Positions 1 through 12,200 of a DNA stretch of 64,000 bases are shown piece by piece. The DNA is from Prionace glauca (taxonomy: Eukaryota; Chordata; Chondrichthyes; Carcharhiniformes; Carcharhinidae), in assembly GCA_037974335.1 (NCBI GenBank), contig CM075761.1, positions 12,079,543 to 12,143,542 of the forward strand, read 5' to 3'. A program made the translations under genes and the position numbers. Position 1 is the stretch's first letter, and each line of letters opens with the position of its first letter. The notes beneath the pieces were generated by a model. The model was not told where the DNA came from. It worked only from the letters and a program-made list of their open reading frames with translations, and searched no databases.

Positions 1-3000
1 CCGAACCCTAGGGTATTCAGAGAAACTTTGGAACCTATTGCAGATTTCTTCCAACTTGCTGAAGTCATCGAGATAAGAACTTTACCATTATCTCATTTCA
101 TTGAGCTACACACACTGGCAAAATATCAGCCAAATGGCATTCACTGCTCCAAGGTATTGCGAGAAACTTTGGAACCGATTGTGGATTTCTTCCAATTTGC
201 TGAACTGAATGAGATAAACACTTGACCACTTTCTCATTTCATTGTGATACACACATTAGCAGAATATCAGGCAAATGGCATTTACTACTCGCAGGCAGTC
301 AGTGAACCTTTGGAACCTATTGGGGATTTCTTTCAACTTTCTGAACTCATTGAGATAAGGACTTTACCACTTTCTCATTGCATTGAGACAAAAACATTGG
401 CAGAATTTCAGTCAAATGGCATTTGTTGCTGGAAGGAATTCAGAGAATGCTTGGAACTTTACCACTATCTGATTTCATTGAGATACACACACTGGCAGAA
501 TATCAGACAAATGGCATTCACTGCTCGAAGGTATTCAGAGAAACTTTGGAACCTATTGCGGATTTTCCAACTTGCCGAACTCCCAGAGACACACACTTGA
601 CGACATTCTCATTTCATTGTGTACACAAATTGGCACAATATCAGAATATCAGTTTTTCACTGCTCGAAGGTATTCCGAGAAAGTTTGGAACCTATTGTGG
701 ATTTCCCCCAACTTGCTGATCTCATCGAGATAAGCACTGTACAACTTTCTCATTTCATTGAGATACACGCATTGGCAGAATATCAGCCAAATTGCATTCA
801 CTACTCGAAGGTATTCAGAGACATTTTGGAACCTATTGCGGATTTGTTCCAACTTGCTGAATTCATCGAGATATGAACTTTACACTATCTCATATCTCGA
901 TGAATTCAGCAAGCATCTAATTTCATTGAGATACACACACTGGCAGAATATCAAACAAATGGCATTCAGTGTTCGAAGGTTTTCAGAGAAACTTTGGAAC
1001 CGATTGTGGATTTCTTTCAACTTGCTGAATTCCGTGATATAAGGGCTTTACCACTTTCTCATTTCATTGACATAAACACATTGGCAGAATATCAGCCGAA
1101 TTGCATTCACCGCTCGAAGGTATTCAGAGAAACCTTGGAACCTATTGTGGATTTCTTCCAATTTACTGAACTCAGAGACACACACTTGACGACATTCTCA
1201 TTTCATTGAGGTACACTCATTGGCAGATATCAGCCAAATGCTTTTCACTGCTCGAAGGTATTCAGAGAAAGTTTGGAACCTATTCTGGATTTCCTCCAAT
1301 TTACTGAGGTCATCGTGATAAGCGCGATACGACTTTCTCATTTCATTGAGATACACCCATTGGCAGAATATCAGCCATGTTGCATTCACTACTCGAAGGC
1401 ATTCAGAGATACTTTGGAACCTATTGCGGATTTCTTCCAACTTGCTGAAGTCATCGAGATAAGAACTTTACCATTATCTCATTTCATTGAGCTACACACA
1501 CTGGCAAAATATCAGCCAAACGGCATTCACTGCTCCAAGGTATTGCGAGAAACTTTGGAACCTATTGCGGATTTCTTCCAATTTGCTGAACTGAATGAGA
1601 TAAACACTTGACCACTTTCTCATTTCATTGTGATACACACATTAGCAGAATATCAGGCAAATGGCATTAACTACTCGCAGGCAGTCAGTGAACCTTTGGA
1701 ACCTATTGGGGATTTCTTTCAACTTGCTGAACTCATTGAGATAAGGACTTTACCACTTTCTCATTGCATTGAGATAAACACATTGACAGAATATCAGCCA
1801 AATGGCATTCGTTGCTGGAAGGAATTCAGAGAATTCTTGGAACTTTACCACTATCTGATTTCATTGAGATCCATCCACTGGCAGAATATCAGACAAATGG
1901 CATTCACTGCTCGAAGGTATTCAGAGAAACTTTGGAACCGATTGTGGATTTCTTGCAACTTGCTGAACTCATGGAGACAAGGACTTTACCACTTTCTCAT
2001 TTCATTGAGATACACACATAGACAGAATATCAGCCCAATGGCATTCACTGCTCGACTGTATTCAGACAAAATTTGGAACCGATTGTGGATATCTCCCAAG
2101 TTGCTGATCTCACCAAGACAAACACTTTACGACATTCTCATTTCATGGAGATAAACACATTGGCAGAATATCAGACAAATGGCATTCAGTGCTCGAAGGT
2201 ATTCTCAGATATTTTGGAACCCATTGTGAATTTCTTCCAAATTTCTGAACTCAACGAGTTCAGCACTTTCCCTCTCTCTCATTTCATTGTGATACACACA
2301 TTGGGGGAATATCAGCCAAATGGCATTCACTACTCGAAGGCGTTCAGTGTTTCTTTGGAATGTATAGGGGATTTGTTACAACTTGCTGAATTCATTTGGA
2401 TAAGGACTTTACCACTTTCTCATTTCATTGAGATAAACACATTGGCAGAATTTCAGCCAAATTGCATTCACTGCTCGAAGGATTTCAGAGAAATCTTGGA
2501 ACCTATTGTGGCTTCCCCCCAACTTGCTGATCTCATCGAGATAAGCACTGTACAACTTTCTCATTTCATTGAGATACACGCATTGGCAGAATATCAGCCA
2601 AATTGCATTCACTACTCGAAGGTATTCAGAGAAACTTTGGAACCGATTGTGGATTTCTTGCAACTTGCTGAACTCGTGGAGACAAAGACTTTCCCACTTT
2701 CTCATTTCATTGAGATACACACATAGACAGAATATCAGCCCAATGGCATTCACTGCTCGACTGTATTCAGAGAAAATTTGGAACCGATTGTGGATATCCA
2801 CCACGTTGCTGATCTCACCGAGACAAACACTTTACGACTTTCTCATTTCATGGAGATACACACATTGGCAGAATATCAGACAAATGGCATTCAGTGCTCG
2901 AAGGTATTCTCAGATATTTTGGAACCCATTGTGAATTTCTTCCAATTTTCTGAACTCAACGAGGTAAACACTTTCCCTCTTTCTCATTTCATTGAGATAC

Positions 3001-3995
3001 ACACATTGGGGGAATATCAGCCAAATGGCATTCACTACTCGAAGGCGATCAGTGTTTCTTTGGAATCTATAGGGGATTTCTTACAACTTGCTGAACTCAT
3101 TTGGATAAGGACTTTACCACTTTCTCATTTCATTGAGATTAGCACATTGGCAGAATTTCAGCCAAATTGCATTCACTACTCGAAGGTATTCAGAGAAACC
3201 TTAGAACCTATTGTGGATTTCCCCCAACTTGCTGAAGTCATCGAGATAAGCACTATACAACTTTCTCATTTCATTGAGATACACGCATTGGCAGAATATC
3301 AGCCAAATTACATTCACTACTCGAAGGTATTCAGAGAAACTTTGGAACCGATTGTGGATTTCCTGCAACTTGCTGAACTCGTGGAGACAAGGACTTTACC
3401 ACTTTCTCATTTCATTGAGATAATTTGGAACCGATTGTGGATATCCCCCAAGTTGCTGGTCTCACCAAGACAAACACTTTACGACATTCTCATTTCATGG
3501 AGATACACACATTGGCAGAATATCAGCCAAGTTGTGGATCCGATTGCGGATTTCTTGCATTTTGCTGAACTCCATGAGATAAGGGCAATACCAGTTTCTC
3601 ATTTCATTGACATAAACACATTGGCAGAATATCAGCCGAATTGCATTCACTGCTCGAAGGTATTCAGAGAAACTTTGGAACCTATTCTGGATTTTCCAAC
3701 TTGCTGAACTCCCAGAGACACACACTTGACGACATTCTCTTTTCATTGTGTACACAAACTGGCAGAATATCAGAATATCAGTGTTTCACTGCTCGAAGGT
3801 ATTCCGAGAAAGTTTGGAACCTATTGTGGATTTCCCCCAACTTGCTGACTTCATCGAGATAAGCAGTATAGAACTTTCTAATTTCATTGAGATACACGCA
3901 TTGGCAGAATATCAGCCAAATTGCATTCACTACTCGAAGGTATTCAGAGACATTTTGGAACCTATTGCGGATTTGTTCCAACTTGCTGAATTCAT
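1..3995. repeat. 141-bp tandem array (main block)
   Basis: A tandem array with a 141-bp period: the TTGGAACC landmark recurs at 28, 169 and 310. Because 141 is 47 codons, long reading frames persist through many units. The plus-strand product reads like EPIVDFFQLAELIEI, then TLPLSHFIEIHTLAEYQ, then GIHCSKVFRETL. The longest such run is about 309 residues at 2778-3707. Units differ by point changes and some are partly deleted, for example near 450 and 560. Higher-order copying is visible: a 705-bp (five-unit) offset between about 2080 and 2790, and a 1386-bp offset between 61 and 1447. I do not recognise the peptide, and the open frames may only be by-products of the period. The array continues at 6166. 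Confidence 0.93.
853..913. repeat. Perfect 24-bp inverted repeat inside the array
   Basis: The left arm (853-876) and right arm (890-913) are exact reverse complements of each other, separated by 13 bases. The arms start with CTTGCTGAATTCATCGAG. The same structure existed at the second array copy, where the CR1 at 3996-6165 landed inside the left arm. Confidence 0.9.
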
Positions 3996-6079
3996 TTCAG
4001 CTGGGGGAAGGGTAATTATGAGCCTATTAGGAGAGAATTAGGAAGCATTGGTTGGAATGGGAGATTACAGGGACTGGGAACATCCGAGATGTGGAGATTT
4101 TTCAAGGAGCAGCTATTGCGGGTCTGTGATAAGTATATCCCTGTCAGGCAAGGAGGATTTGGTAGGCCCAGGGAACCGTGGTGCACCAAAAAAGTTGATT
4201 CGTTGGTTAGGAAGAAAATGGAAGCTTATGTTCGGATGAGGCTTGAGGGCTCAGGTAGTGCATTAGAAAGTTTTAGATTTGCTAGGAAGGAGTTGAAGAG
4301 GGAGTTAAGAAGGGCTAAAAGAGGACATGAGATGATTTTGGCTGATAGGATTAAGGAGAACCCTAAGGCGTTTTACAGCTATGTCAAGAACAGAAGGTTG
4401 GTTAGGACAAGATTAGGGCCAGTTACAGACAGTAGAGGGAAGTTGTGTGTGGAACCGGAGGAGATTGGAGAGGCGTTGAACCAATATTTCTCTTCGGTGT
4501 TCACGCAAGGGGACAGGAATGTAGCTGAGGAGGACACTGAGGTGCAGGGGTGTAAAGTAGATAGTATTGCAGTTGATACGGGGGATGTGCTGGATATTTT
4601 AGAGGGATTGAAGATAGATATGTCCCCTGTCCAGATGGGATTTACCCTAGGATTCTTTGGGAGGCAAGAGGGGTGATTGCGGAGCCTCTGGCTCTGATCT
4701 TCAGGTCGTCGTTAGTCTCTGGTATGGTACCAGAAGATTGGAGGACAGCAAATGTTGTCCCATTGTTTAAGAAGGGGAGACGGGACTTCCCTGGGAATTA
4801 TAGACCGGTGAGTCTTACTTCTGTGGTGGGTAAGGTTTTGGAAAGGATTAGTAGAGACAGGATTTATAGTTATTTGGAAAGTAATGAGTTGATTAGAGAC
4901 AGTCAGCATGGTTTTGTAGCGGGTAGGTCATGCCTTACTAACCTTATCGAGTTCTTTGAGAAAGTGACCAAAGAGGTGGATAGGGGTAAGGCAGTTGATG
5001 TGGTGTATATGGATTTTAGCAAGGCGTTTGATAAGGTTCACCATGGTAGGCTTCTGCAGAAAATGCAGATGTATGGGATTGGGGGTGATCTAGGTAATTG
5101 GATCAGGAATTGGCTAGCAGATAGGAGACAGAGAGTGGTGGTTGATGGGAAATATTCGTCATGGAGTTCGGTTACAAGTGGTGTGCCTCAGGGATCTGTT
5201 TTGGGGCCACTGCTGTTTGTAATTTTTATTAATGATCTGGATGAGGGTATAGTTGGGTGGATTAGTAAGTTTGCTGATGATACCAAAGTTGGAGGTGTGG
5301 TAGATTGTGAGGAAGGGTGTCATAGTTTGCAGGATGACTTAGAAAGGTTGCAGAGCTGGGCTGAGAGGTGGCGGATGGAGTTTAATGTGGAGAAGTGTGA
5401 GGTAATTCATTTCGGTAGGAATAACAGATGTGTTGAGTATAGGGCTAACGGGAGGACTTTGAATAGTGTGGAGGAGCAGAGGGATCTAGGTGTATGTGTA
5501 CATAGATCCCTGAAAGTTGGGAATCAAGTAGATAAGGTTGTTAAGAAGGCATACGGAGTCTTGGCGTTTATTGGTAGGGGGATTGAATTTAGGAGTTGCA
5601 GCGTCATGATGCAACTGTACACAACTCTGGTGCGGCCACACTTGGAGTTTTGTGTGCAGTTCTGGTCCCCGCATTACAGGAAGGATGTAGAGGCTTTGGA
5701 GAGGGTGCAGAGGAGGTTTACCAGGATTTTGCCTGGTATGGAGGGGAGATCCTATGAGGAGAGACTGAGAGATTTGGGGTTGTTTTCGCTGGAAAGAAGG
5801 CGGCTAAGAGGGGATCTCATTGAAACATATAAGATGATTAGAGGTTTAGACAGGGTAGATAGTGATAGCCTTTTTCCTAGGATGGAGAAAGCTAGCACGA
5901 GGGGGCACGATTTTAAATTAAGGGGGGGTAGTTATAGGACAGATGTCAGGGGTAGGTTCTTTACCCAGAGGGTGGTGAGGGACTGGAATGCCCTGCCAGC
6001 TGCAGTTGTAAATGCACCTAATTTGGGGGCGTTTAAGAGATCTGTGGATAGGTTTATGGATGAAAAGGGACTGGTTTAG
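3996..6079 (+). pseudogene. CR1 ORF2 (linker, reverse transcriptase and C-terminal domain)
   Basis: The frame is open from 3996 to 4676, covering the region between endonuclease and RT (MWRFFKEQ, then REPWCTKK, then KRGHEMILADRIKENPKAFY). It resumes one frame over at 4673-6079 with 468 residues. The RT motifs are present: [31 protein letters not shown] and the catalytic FADDTK near 5270. After them come the CR1 C-terminal blocks CVQFWSPHYRKDVEALERVQ and [17 protein letters not shown], and the stop at 6077. A single-base loss around 4630, in what should read DKSPGPDGIYPR, makes the only visible frameshift. This would be the RT used for target-primed reverse transcription. It lacks its endonuclease, so it could not act alone. 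Confidence 0.93.
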
Positions 6080-6165
6080 GCTAGTGGGTCATTGTTTTGT
6101 AACTGGTCGGCGCAACATCGTGGGCCGAAGCGCCTGTTCTGCGCTGTAATGTTCTATGTTCTATG
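3996..6165 (+). mobile_element. CR1 LINE, type I, 5'-truncated, inserted in the array
   Basis: A CR1 lacking ORF1 and nearly all of the endonuclease. It starts at the end of the endonuclease (frame reading FSWGKGNYE) and ends in a short run of GTTCTAT repeats. TTCAT at 3991-3995 and 6166-6170 is the target-site duplication, and the array resumes exactly where it was cut. The uninterrupted array copy at 841-930 shows the pre-insertion site. It is one of the better-preserved copies here. Confidence 0.95.
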
Positions 6166-6528
6166 TTCATCGAGATATGAACTTTACACTATCTCATATC
6201 TCGATGAATTCAGCAAGCATCTCATTTCATTGAGATACACACACTGGCAGAATATCAAACAAATGGCATTCAGTGTTTCAGAGAAACTTTGGAACCGATT
6301 GTGGATTTCTTTCAACTTGCTGAATTCCGTGATATAAGGGCTTTACCACTTTCTCATTTCATTGACGTAAACACATTGGCAGAATATCAGCCGAATTGCA
6401 TTCACTGCTCGAAGGTATTCAGAGAAACTTTGGAACCTATTCTAGATTTCCTCCAATTTACTGAGCTCATCGTGATAAACAGTATACAACTTTCTCATTT
6501 CATTGAGATACACCCAGTGAGATAAACA
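6166..6528. repeat. 141-bp tandem array (distal block)
   Basis: This continues the array after the CR1 insertion. The sequence from 6166 matches the copy at 861-1330, including the right arm of the inverted repeat. It ends abruptly at about 6528, where a minus-strand CR1 tail begins, so the array's original right edge may be this junction. Confidence 0.92.
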
Positions 6529-6530
6529 CT

Positions 6531-7353
6531 TAGAACATAGAACATTACAGCACAAACAGGCCCTTCGGCCCTCGAGTTGCGCCGATCACATCAACCCCAC
6601 CAATCTATAGACCTATCTATAACCCCCAATCCCATTAAACCCCATATACTCATCCAGAAGTCTTTTAAAAGACCCCAGCGAGTTCGCCTCCACCACCGAC
6701 GACGGCAGCCGATTCCATTCACTCACCACCCTCTGAGTGAAAAACCTACCCCTAACATCACCTCTGTACTTCCCTCCCCGCACCTTAAATCTGTGTCCTC
6801 TCGTAGCGACCATTTCAACCCGGGGAAATAGCCTCTGAGAGTCCACCCTATCTATTCCTCTCAACATTTTATAAACTTCTATCAGGTCGCCTCTCAACCT
6901 TCGCCTCTCCAGGGAAAAGAGTCCCAGCTCCCTCAACCTATCTTCATAAGGCATGCCTCCCAGTCCAGGCAACATCCTTGTAAATCTCCTCTGCACCCTT
7001 TCAATAGCTTCTCCGTCTTTCCTATAGTGAGGCGACCAGAACTGCGCACAGTACTCCAAATGAGGCCTGACAAGGGTCCTGTAAAGTTGCAGCATTACCT
7101 CCCGACTCCTAAACTCAATCCCTCGATTAATGAAGGCCAGTACACCATACGCCTTCTTGACCACCTCCTCCACCTGCGAGGCCGATTTAAGAGTCCTGTG
7201 GACCCGGACCCCGAGATCCTTCTGCTCTTCAACGCTACTAAGACTCCTGCCCTTGATAGTGTACTCGTTCATCCCGTTGGTTCTGCCGAAATGGACGACT
7301 ACACATTTGTCCGCGTTGAAGTCCATCTGCCACTTCTCCGCCCATTCCTGCAC
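6531..7353 (-). mobile_element. CR1 LINE, type II, 5'-truncated
   Basis: Read on the minus strand, it carries the C-terminal part of ORF2 (6613-7353, open for 246 residues, beginning MQEWAEKWQMDFNADKC, with CAQFWSPHYRKDGEAIERVQ and [17 protein letters not shown]). A short 3' UTR and a GTTCTATG-type tail at 6531-6550 follow. The RT catalytic region is missing. No clear target-site duplication is seen. Confidence 0.92.
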
Positions 7354-8015
7354 GGTTGCCTGTGGAGTGTTATATCGCGATATTGAGCCTTATTGAGAGA
7401 ACTTTTCCACCAATGCTAAAATTCAGATTTGGTGATATTATTGTCAGTGGTTTACATAAATTTAGATATGATTTTGCTGAGGAACCCGGGAAGCAGCGAT
7501 AAAGGTTTCAAGGCTTTTAACACTGGCACATCGATGATAAACAGCATGGATGATGTTGAACTGGCTCTACAGATTAACCAATTAAAAAGCAGCTCAGAAA
7601 TGTGTCGGCGGATTAAAAAAAATCTGTGGTGAGGTTGGGATTACAGAGTGATGACTCTACATCGAAAATAAATCATAGGCAATTGGAGACCCATGTTAAA
7701 ACGATAAATGAAATAATTAGAGGATCGGAATGCATCCGATCCAGCTGCTCAGAACGAGGTGTGTGGAGCGATTTGGGGAGGGATGGAACAATCTGGAAGG
7801 TTTGAGACAGGGGTAGGAACCCTTATGGATCAGCAACCCAGCACCTAGCGGCATTACACACTTACAACAGCACATTGAGTCCCTGCCAGCTCGGTGTGGC
7901 CTCAGACGCGTAGCCTTTGCCAGTTGATTGTGGGAAGTCTAAAAACACAATTATAGGGGTGGTTGTAAGTGTGCTGGTGACGGGAACATCCTCACAGCCA
8001 ACATCCCAGTACTGG
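7354..8015. other. No recognised feature
   Basis: This is non-repetitive-looking sequence with only short open frames. One at 7429-7632 (67 residues) has no recognisable motif. Nothing here is supported as a gene. It lies just upstream of the possible fossil at 8036. Confidence 0.5.
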
Positions 8016-8035
8016 GTTGGGAATGTGAGAGTCAT

Positions 8036-8605
8036 TTGTGGGAATGTATATGTTCTTTACAGGAAGGTCCCGCTATATCTCAGAGTGTGGGAGTAGACTG
8101 TGACAGGCACCGACCTCTCCGATTGTCAGAGCAGGGGAGCAGAAGTGAATCTGTGTTCCCAGCACATGAAAGTCTATACAAGAGCTCAGTGCGGGTTCAG
8201 GAGTACTCGGGCAGAGCCTATAATTGCACAATGGAAGCAATGGCCACCAGCCACATCAACCCACAGGTTGCATACATATGGAGTGGGACCTATTGTGTCA
8301 CCACCAGTGCCCGGTGGGATCAACACAACATGGTGCCAAATACCACACAGCAGTTTCTGTTTTAAACCTGGGCGGAAGTTCATGTGGTACATCAACGAAC
8401 AGTACCCATCCCAGAACTTTCTTCAATTCACATCACGGTACGTCAAAATTTCATCAATTTACAAGAATACATTTTTCAATTTGGGAATGGCACTCCCCCC
8501 TTCAAGGAAAACCTGACGGAACTATTGGGTGCAGTCGAGCTGTCACAGAAACATTTCTACCTGACCAACTGCAGGAGAGTCAATGGAAATGGGGATGAGT
8601 TTTAA
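8036..8605 (+). mobile_element. Possible decayed envelope-like fragment (fossil)
   Basis: A stretch whose conceptual product has several Asn-X-Ser/Thr sites, spaced cysteines and tryptophans. A hydrophobic, signal-like segment (IIGVVVSVLVTG) is encoded just upstream. This texture and the LTR-like DNA that follows suggest the end of a retroviral env, but no diagnostic fusion-peptide or CX6CC motif was found. It looks broken, with at least one interruption. A host glycoprotein exon is the alternative. Confidence 0.25.
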
Positions 8606-8789
8606 CCCAGCTATATAGAATAATGCCTCCACTAATGGGAAATATTTAGCAGTTCCAGAAAACGACTTTGGGACACTTTGCAGCTTTTCAAACCCCCACT
8701 AAAACAGTTTGGACTCTTTGTCATTGAAACAAATCAAATCAGTTTCATTCTGGAAGCACTTTGCACCCTGACTGACTGATGGATTTGAT

Positions 8790-9300
8790 TCAGCGAACGG
8801 CCTTTTAAATAATCTCCCACCGGGGCCAAAAGAAAAGAAGAGGAGAGGAGGCTGACCTTTCAACAGTTAACTCAGCAAGGAGTCCTGTGAAGAACAGTTC
8901 AGGAGAGTTGTGTGACTTCTGAAAGGAGCGAATTCAGGTGTCCAGCCAGAAGACTATTGTGTGGCAGAGGAATGAAAAAGGAAGGTCCAGCAACAAGGAC
9001 TTTTACTTTTCAAACGGTCCAAGGAGTGGTGAGTGTATTCTCTCAGGCTTCAGAAATTCCCCAATTAGGTCCAGTTGAGGAGGGTTCGAGGATTCTTCTT
9101 GTTTCTGTGTAAATAGTGTAAATTGTGTAATACTAAAAATTTACGTTGTGTCGTTAGAGTTCACTTACAATAGCATAGTATTGATTGTCTGTATTTTACT
9201 GACTGCGTTTGGTTGGGGTTATTCTTGAATAAAATATTTTTGAATTAACTTTGACGCGTCTCTCTCTCTCTTTCTCTCATCGTCCATCTTGGTGAGTCAC
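8790..9300 (+). mobile_element. Possible LTR remnant (fossil)
   Basis: An AT-rich segment with an AATAAA signal at about 9228, followed by a short TC-rich stretch, resembling the R/U5 part of a retroviral LTR. Its position downstream of the envelope-like fragment would suit a 3' LTR. No partner LTR is in the window, and the borders are guesses. Confidence 0.22.
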
Positions 9301-9700
9301 TAAAAAGCCAGGACATAATTCTTGGGGTACAGGACCGCAAAGGGGCCGAGCGCTAGAAACTGCTCACTCAAAGGAGTTTACTGATCAGGAAGAAACAGTG
9401 GTCCCTTTCTCTTTCTCTCTCGTGTGAAGCTGTCCCTGTGTGACACTTCTGGGTTGTATTTTACTCCCTACAACACACGGTCGTAGGTGGCAGCCTGGGT
9501 AACTCGTGTGTCATGCCGGTGAGCCCACTGGTCAGGAATAAACAGTGAGTCTTTCTTCCTCTCTCTTGCGGGTTGTGGGTTGAACGGCTGGAAGAGAGAG
9601 GCACTCACATTTATCAGCGGCATCCGAGGCCTTCTGCCTGGAGTAAAAGGACTGTTACAGTGCACAGCACACAAACATAAAACGTCCAACACTCAAACTC
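9250..9700. repeat. TC-rich low-complexity DNA with a short duplicated motif
   Basis: Runs of TCTCTC/TTTCTC are interspersed with two similar pieces: CAGGAAGAAACAGTGG near 9337 and CAGGAATAAACAGTGAG near 9533, each followed by TTTCTCTCTC-type sequence. They may be two decayed copies of one element end. No gene is seen. Confidence 0.5.
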
Positions 9701-11400
9701 ATTAATACCCATTGAAAACCCCCCAAAAATGTTGTAAAGCAAATCAGACCAAAGCAGATGCTAGACTGAATCTTCACAAGATTCTAGAAGGCAGCCAGAA
9801 TTTCTATGAAGCCTATTCTAGCATCGTTCAGCCTGGTCCCCTCTCCAGCCTGCCCAGGAGCACACCCGGAAATGGCATCAATTCCCGCAGCTCACCTCCA
9901 GAACAGAGAGCGAGAGAGGTAGAAACAGAGATGAACTCAAAAGAGCAAAACACTGATGGGATCTCGGGGATCCTGAGTAATATACAAATTCATAAATCAT
10001 CGATTCATTAGGGAGATACATTGAGTGCAGCACAGCCGAGCTGCACTGCGAGCGGGGCACCATGATTAAAGAGCACCTCTATCAGACTAACGAGGAACTG
10101 AACCCCTATCCCACCAAGGAATCTCAGGGGTTCGACTTAGCAGCACCCCCACCCGCATCAGGGCTACCATTCCCCCACCCGCCCCCCCGCGATCAGAGCG
10201 GGCATTCACCCACCCCTCTTCCCCCAAACATTGGACCACTTCCCCTCAGATCACTACCCAGTTAATCCACCCACCCCTTCCACCCACACCAGAGACGGCC
10301 ATCACCAGCATCCACAGCTCCCACCTCCATTTGTCCTATCCTCACCAATAAATTAAATCCTCCCACTGTTCCCCATGAGGTTCCCACTGGGGTCTGCCCC
10401 TGTCACTGCTCCCTAGCACAGGCAATGTCAATTTGGCACCATGCCTATGCCAACTTGGCAGTGCCAGTCTGTGACAAGAGCAATGCTTAGGCATTGTCAG
10501 GCTATTGTCTGCCCATATGTCCCTCTCTCCCAGGAGTTACACACACAGGGGACCCTTCAAAATGGTCGCATCACATAGGTGAGAGTTAAACATGCACATT
10601 GGGATCGATATCAGGTAAGGGGGGGTGGGGCTTGAATAATATGTTAATGTGTGAAGATGGGTTTGAATTCGGTTCACACCTGGTGTGGATATGAGCCTGA
10701 TGAGGCCCCCAGTGAAGGGCAGCAAAATACAGATGGAAAACACGGGCAAGATTGGCGCTTTCTGGGTTTGGTCGGAACTTGAGCCCTCGTTTCCATTCCC
10801 ACAGACAGTGAACGCAAACTCAAGATCTTCCCCTAGATTTTCAGTTTGTTTACAAGTTACAATCACATCTTTGAGTAAAGATTCCATTATCCTTCTCACC
10901 ACAGATTCTAAACGAATTGCTTCTTGAACTAACTTCCTGAACACATTCTGTCACAGATATTTTGCCGTTGTTCACAGGTCAATTAAGTGTCAACCACATT
11001 GCTACGGCTCTCGAGTCACATTTAGTCCTGACCACTTAAGGACGACAGGTTTCTTCCCTGGGATATTAGTGAACCATTTGTTTTTTTTTCTGAAAATCGA
11101 CAATGCTTTTATGGTCACCAGCACATTCTGAATTCCAGATATATTTGTTCAAATTCCACTATCTACCGTGACAGGATCCTCAGTATGTTAGCCGAGTTTC
11201 TGTATGAATAGTCTAGTGTTAAAACCACCAGTCCATAACATCCACACTCTGAATGTACAACACCACCCTGAGTTCTGGTAACCGAGATACAGCATATTAT
11301 ATACGATGGAGGGCTCCCGGATTGGACAGCACTCACTGTCTCAATCAGGGAGTTCATCTTCCAATAATACCACCTGATTGTTATCTTTATATTCATTAAA
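9701..11400. other. No recognised feature
   Basis: Mixed sequence with a C-rich stretch at about 10140-10310. There is also a GGCA/TGGCAG-rich piece at about 10430-10500 that resembles unclassified dispersed repeat. No open frame is supported by a motif or splice signals. Confidence 0.45.
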
Positions 11401-11404
11401 TAAG

Positions 11405-11995
11405 TTTCTGTGTTGCTTTCTGTGTTTCTTTCTCTCAGCCTCTATCTCTCTCTCTCTCTCCTTATCCCTCTTTCTCTCTGTCCTCTCCTTATGTTTCTCT
11501 CTACCTCTCTCTCAGTGTCCCTCTCTCTACATTCTTCCTCTGTCCCTCCAGCCCTCTCTCAATCTCACTCTCTTCCTCCCGTCTCATCTTCATCTCCCAC
11601 TCCCTCTCTGTCTCTGCCCTCCTTCTTTTCTTTGTCTGTTTCTACCCCGCTCTCTACCTCGCTCTGACTTTTGCTCTTGCTGTGCCCACGGTACCATTCA
11701 GTCTTACTCTTTCAAACTTGCTGACACTCTCGATCTCGTATACTTGTTTCTCCCTGCCTCTGACTATTTTCCGACCTTTCCCTTTCTGTATCCCTTTCCC
11801 ACTTAGTCTCGCTTTCCCTCCTTCCTAACGTCCTCTCATCTGTCTTTTGTTGTCTCCCTTTGTCATTCTCTATCATCTTCCTCGCCATTTCTCTCTCGCT
11901 CTTTGAAAATCTCTGTCTGTTTCTCTCTCTCCCTCTCTCTCTTACTCTCTCTCTCTCTCTCTCTCTCTCTCGGTCTCTCGGTTTCTGTTTCTTTT
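11405..11995. repeat. Long pyrimidine (TC-rich) tract
   Basis: About 590 bases dominated by TCTC, CCTC and CTTTC runs, with pure (TC)n at 11445-11460 and 11930-11970. The open plus-strand frames here (products rich in Ser, Leu and Pro) come from composition and are not genes. The tract lies 3' of the receptor gene on the minus strand. Confidence 0.9.
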
Positions 11996-12200
11996 CCTGA
12001 ATCTGTTAGAAACTCTTTCAAACTCTGCCTCTCTCCATCACTTTGTACCCATCCTTCTCTGTCAATATGTGTCGATATATGACTCTCACTGTTGCTCTCA
12101 CTGCCCTCTGTCTACAATCTGTCACTCTTTCAGTCTCGGTGAGGCTGTTTGTTATTTATAGTTGGAATGTCCAGTGGGAAGAATCAGGTATCTTGTGCTT

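Noticed and set aside
409-3981. Minus-strand frames within the array (for example 2409-2804)
   Set aside because: They are shadows of the 141-bp period; the reverse frame is broken more often than the plus frame.
1-6528. CRISPR-like or phage repeat array
   Set aside because: Units are contiguous with no unique spacers, and the genome is eukaryotic.
11378-11806. Plus-strand frame of Ser/Leu-rich residues
   Set aside because: It is a translation of the pyrimidine tract and has no independent support.
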